A stretch of 7,434 nucleotides of DNA from Bacteroidaceae bacterium (lineage in GTDB: Bacteria; Bacteroidota; Bacteroidia; Bacteroidales; Bacteroidaceae), in assembly GCA_017548225.1 (NCBI GenBank), contig JAFYMV010000050.1:1-7434 (forward strand), read 5' to 3'. The translations under genes were made by a program, and so were the position numbers. Below the pieces are notes generated by a model, which saw only the letters and a program-made list of their open reading frames with translations, did not search any database and had not been told where the DNA came from. This document shows, in pieces, positions 7,201 to 7,434 of this stretch (the first letter of the stretch is position 1; every line of letters begins with the position of its first letter).

Positions 7201-7434
7201 GTTGTAGATGCGCATCTCGCCACTTTCCTTGTCGAAATTATTCTCATTTATTCCCACAACTTGCATATACCAGGTCTCACTTCCTGGTACAGGTGATAGT
7301 ATTCTTTCGATGTCAATATCTCTGAACTCTGTGAACCAAGGCTCCAACAGCTGCTTCATCGTCTCCATGTTGCGGCTTGAGAGTTGGTAGCCGTAATAGC
7401 CATACTTCACACCCTCCTCTTCTTCTGTTTCCGA
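1279..7434 (-). CDS. Giant BspA-like leucine-rich-repeat surface protein, 5'-partial (at least 2051 aa)
   Basis: The frame runs from the window edge to the TAA at 1279-1281. A GTG at 7408-7410 sits behind a GGAGG-like stretch, but eight more in-frame codons (SETEEEEG) precede it and no signal peptide follows it. The true start is therefore outside the window; residue numbers here count that GTG as 1. Order of parts: three LRR_5-like modules (about 69-205, 404-540, 593-730); an Ala-rich hydrophobic insertion (about 228-375); classical BspA repeats (775-897) with AFxGC and IPxxVTxIG motifs; two tandem 'GTL...GPINGxD...LGGR...LDLY...FWxLDKLQT' modules (905-1260, 1261-1612); two beta domains with Y-x-R...LPF/VPF and PYV motifs (from 1644 and 1813); and a tail with YDLQGRRV. 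BspA-type proteins, known from Tannerella and Prevotella, are surface or secreted and bind host or bacterial partners. Ligand and role here are unknown. It probably shares a transcript with the small gene downstream. The frame is intact, with no sign of decay. Confidence 0.9.
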   Translation of the reverse strand, partial: SETEEEEGVKYGYYGYQLSSRNMETMKQLLEPWFTEFRDIDIERILSPVPGSETWYMQVVGINENNFDKESGEMRIYNDIGTSYNYKTIAIDSTALRGNEHIKKVVFEDCASGLENANTRLNMVIHDGAFQDCKNLKEFNMYYLATDGSNRYEMLYPTDIYIGSNVFDGCHEDFRIVVAPQLYNLFTNDPNWCQYADRIVASDYLPTANKPITVNGVTYDYAANSLNSLPTSELTRLQSSWWNAAIIGVEVVVAIVTYGTTTAASSAIAPAEAALKSAQKSLAGWVREMTAETARWLKSPYWYGGLEQAVSESTLPLVIAKVGEASAKVGMREAALAAAMSHYTNCLIASGVVAGSIPGVNALSYVANTVGNKARRQPTWAFTGQWLLTECKHTIYHMYVSNVTDQETVTLYNDIGSAYNYKTVAIGSKAFHNKKNLKTIKFQDLSSSTTAEVYAPMTITIPDEAFMGCTNLETLDLIMRSTDTNPDRDVALGPENFILCGEDIFKGCDMSKLKIRIGREKYEEFAENPVWGKYKDNFEVVDVPVVVDFTDNGAKYSYSFENNSMKKQSYIGSHKIEHVHIVGQDEDLSALEAQQGEVPLFNDPGVYNNYKLDYVKKKAFYGSKALKGISMFDLRGAAGFGDSYTDLELVLEDSAFADCPNLEYINMLYFRTDGSNSVEAMSPSRVALGKDVFAGSPNFKVRMTTTAVDEFKADTAWAKYEDQFLPCFIETDDETLIDILEDCGMEYYSPVWKENFDIYNVMQVTDPATLDGKFQGKALAAFRDFKAFECIGLNYVGKAWFKGCAQLQGIELPSTIKTIGEQAFYGCALLDDVEIPAGVTSIGKEAFAGCSQLKSLTFLSETPATLGENVFADMPTDYVIYVPEAAVEAYKTAWSQYANHIQTLSNKPSGVFEVTLTEPGTLAEKLGLSITGIDPLTISGNFNKYDSLKIVGPINGTDVGVIRFLGGRDVDNCEMAAAGNLKYLDLYDAHIRKGGEEYNQDGDNDYITEDDCVDTYMFWELDKLQTLILPKSATKIKDCAFNNCDALRRLVIGDNTKSIGEEVTHDSPQLQEVILLCNEVPATDSDAWSEDKTIKVFYAPNALRAHLSGSYVYYTRGDSIASTFEDDAVLYAMAKKRIYTMNDVAGMTSMENVLNGNTQVKVFNELMLAVDVTELGNNSLGGCSSLEEVGLPYNLESILVDAFKGCTSLKTINVPCETPPALATDAFKDLPEEFVICVSAGKEEDYREAWPQYADHIQGFRQKGDEIKVVTVTEAGTLGEALGFSVSMDSPSDVGRIGGDLISIKALKVIGPINGKDIAVLRMLGGREEEDADEVALARMTYLDLYEATICTDPNNICFNRDGINDYVENDNEIPEHMFWQLDKLQTVILPKNATKIDDNAFYDCLNIETIVVGDATVEVGNDAFGECKNLKNIVFLGNEKATLNGDAFTDPISDQPYQVEKMYVPFSLYSVYVDDKEYTTHAKEICTKYMDDALFRAYGSHAVMNDDQLQEVSNIDGWFDIHTDVKDLTSLEKTAIETLKATTLSALEGLQKITLPATLTKVENVAFAANTKLQWADFAQCIGEGVLTESNIGQLGINPYALIYVPENFTATGLTNVVYGSEGDLKCDQLIISDKADYAVPREFKASAIRYDRQFVKGERTTLCLPFDMEVPAGATAYTLRRKENETLFFYSIEGGLEAHMPYVIVTDKDVVFETAVETMVPATPDRLPLVTVDNYSMAGTFTSISEEDAANQHMYALGEDGYWTKGKAVSPYSAYLQATTANMPDILGMRAIVNKIVIVDGECTEFENLWEHTVIELTYTRTLNNTWNALYVPFQIELTEEFLANYDVAYINDVHSYDKDDDGEIDDWEIEIIKIKKLTSLKAHHPYVIRPKNNEAVNLNITQYNIMLPSTDAKNQHTVTCSSAYKEYTVKGVYSNTVSANLDNGNYVYAINKVGNWQKMGLETPLVPFRLYLTMANKDGSPIEVSEAAAQSMRMRLVGEVSEDGTTLIYDVEMDEEQDVDLIYDLQGRRVLEPKKGNLYILNGNKVVF
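1282..1365 (-). other. C-terminal YDLQGRR...KKG.LYI.NG.K tail of the giant protein
   Basis: The last 28 residues (2016-2043) contain LIYDLQGRRV, then PKKGNLYILNGNKVVF. This tail is widespread at the end of large secreted Prevotella and Bacteroides proteins and resembles the type A C-terminal domain handled by the type IX secretion system. It also occurs in species lacking that system, so its exact sorting role is uncertain. Here it ends in VVF rather than the lysine-ended form I usually expect. Confidence 0.75.
1456..2481 (-). repeat. Two tandem C-terminal beta domains
   Basis: Copy 1 starts at Y1644 (YDRQF...TTLCLPFDMEVPAG...AHMPYVI) and copy 2 at Y1813 (YTRTLNNTWNALYVPFQIEL...AHHPYVI). They share the order Y-x-R, a (L/V)PF strand, a Lys/Glu-rich strand, an A-H-x-PYVI strand, and an 'MYAL/YVYAI...W.K...P..AYL/FRLYL' end. 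The arrangement is familiar from Prevotella and Bacteroides repeat proteins just before the sorting tail. Sequence identity between the copies is low, so the duplication is old. Confidence 0.6.
1822..1857 (-). other. EF-hand/dockerin-like calcium-binding loop
   Basis: Residues 1852-1863 read DKDDDGEIDDWE. Asp sits at loop positions 1, 3 and 5, Gly at 6, Ile at 8, Asp at 9 and Glu at 12, which is the full canonical EF-hand loop pattern. It lies in the second C-terminal beta domain, where the first copy has no such loop. Calcium binding is inferred from the pattern alone; flanking helices are not obvious. Confidence 0.65.
2575..3630 (-). repeat. GTL/GPINGxD module, second copy
   Basis: Residues 1261-1612 follow the order VTVTEAGTL, VIGPINGKD, LGGR, YLDLYEA, NRDGINDY, FWQLDKLQT, ILPKNATKI, then LRR-like strands. 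V1262 corresponds to V906 of the first copy, 356 residues earlier. The NRDGINDY acidic loop may bind a cation. This module type commonly precedes LRR_5 repeats in Bacteroidales surface proteins. Confidence 0.7.
3631..4698 (-). repeat. GTL/GPINGxD module, first copy
   Basis: Residues 905-1260 run EVTLTEPGTL, IVGPINGTD, LGGR, YLDLYDA, NQDGDNDY, FWELDKLQT, ILPKSATKI and end at AWPQYADHIQ. Similarity to the next copy persists at DNA level. Bases 4328-4388 match 3245-3305 at about 52 of 61 positions by eye, 1083 bases apart. Confidence 0.7.
4720..5088 (-). repeat. Block of classical BspA/LRR_5 repeats
   Basis: Residues 775-897 hold successive repeats of about 23 residues: YVGKAWFKGCAQLQGIELP, then TIGEQAFYGCALLDDVEIP, then SIGKEAFAGCSQLKSLTF. 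They close with YVPEAAVEAYKTAWSQYANHI, the usual cap of such blocks. These are the clearest family-defining repeats of the protein. Confidence 0.85.
5221..7206 (-). repeat. Three N-terminal LRR_5-like modules, the first followed by a long insertion
   Basis: Each module opens with Y/F-N-D-x-G-x-x-Y/N-N-Y-K and ends with W-x-x-Y. The opening residues are Y69, Y404 and F593; the closing tryptophans are W184, W523 and W709. Opening-to-closing distances are thus 115, 119 and 116 residues, which supports true repeats. Modules 1 and 3 also share Y-L/F-A/R-T-D-G-S-N. From closing W to next opening is 220 residues after module 1 but only 70 after module 2. Confidence 0.7.
6286..6729 (-). other. Alanine-rich hydrophobic insertion in the LRR protein
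   Basis: Residues about 228-375 lack LRR features and look helical. They contain WWNAAIIGVEVVVAIVTYG (233-251), an amphipathic Ala/Lys stretch, a Trp/Tyr-rich piece (WLKSPYWYGG), a small-residue helix (MREAALAAAMS) and a second hydrophobic stretch (LIASGVVAGSIPGVNALSYV). The segment accounts for the 150 extra residues after module 1. Five of its six lysine codons are AAA, while the flanking modules mostly use AAG. It could be a membrane-inserting or helical hairpin domain; I do not recognise a family. Confidence 0.6.

Noticed and set aside
7208..7390. Plus-strand frames at the right edge (also 6922-7296) as separate genes
   Set aside because: Both are shadows of the giant gene's N-terminal modules, without recognisable features.

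Overview
The window looks like chromosomal DNA from a Bacteroidota member, most likely Prevotella/Segatella or a close Bacteroidales relative. The evidence is a very large BspA-like leucine-rich-repeat surface protein with the 'GTL...GPINGxD...LGGR...LDLY' modules and the 'YDLQGRRV...KKG.LYI.NG.K' tail known from these genera. Other support is a tiny 'MKKxYIKPE' protein behind it, heptameric CTCAACT-type repeats between genes, and weak Shine-Dalgarno sequences. There are no RNA genes, CRISPR arrays or insertion sequences that I can recognise.

Layout. (1) Bases 1-611, plus strand: the 3' part, nearly all, of a chloramphenicol-acetyltransferase-fold (CatA-like) O-acetyltransferase, followed by a clear intrinsic terminator (621-653). 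(2) Bases 656-1027: about 370 bases with no credible gene. This stretch holds several short inverted repeats, a degenerate 7-bp tandem repeat (822-877) and a perfect hairpin (963-988) that closes the opposite-strand unit. (3) Bases 1028-1210, minus strand: a 60-residue protein of the MKKxYIKPE type. (4) Bases 1225-1254: a perfect 30-bp palindrome between the two minus-strand genes. (5) Bases 1279-7434, minus strand: one continuous reading frame of 2051 residues that is still open at the window edge, so the true start lies outside.

The giant protein is modular. In order from its visible N-terminus it has: three related LRR_5-type modules marked by Y/F-N-D-x-G and W-x-x-Y motifs; a 150-residue alanine-rich hydrophobic insertion after the first of them; a short block of classical BspA repeats; two tandem ~356-residue 'GTL/GPINGxD' modules; two tandem beta domains, the second carrying a canonical EF-hand-type loop; and the C-terminal YDLQGRR tail. 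This predicts a secreted or surface-exposed repeat protein, perhaps for adhesion or binding. The substrate cannot be read from sequence.

The minus-strand pair (giant protein, then small protein) probably forms one transcription unit converging on the acetyltransferase gene. I see no functional link between the two sides. The most unusual items are the hydrophobic insertion in the LRR protein, the small protein downstream, and the palindrome separating the two.
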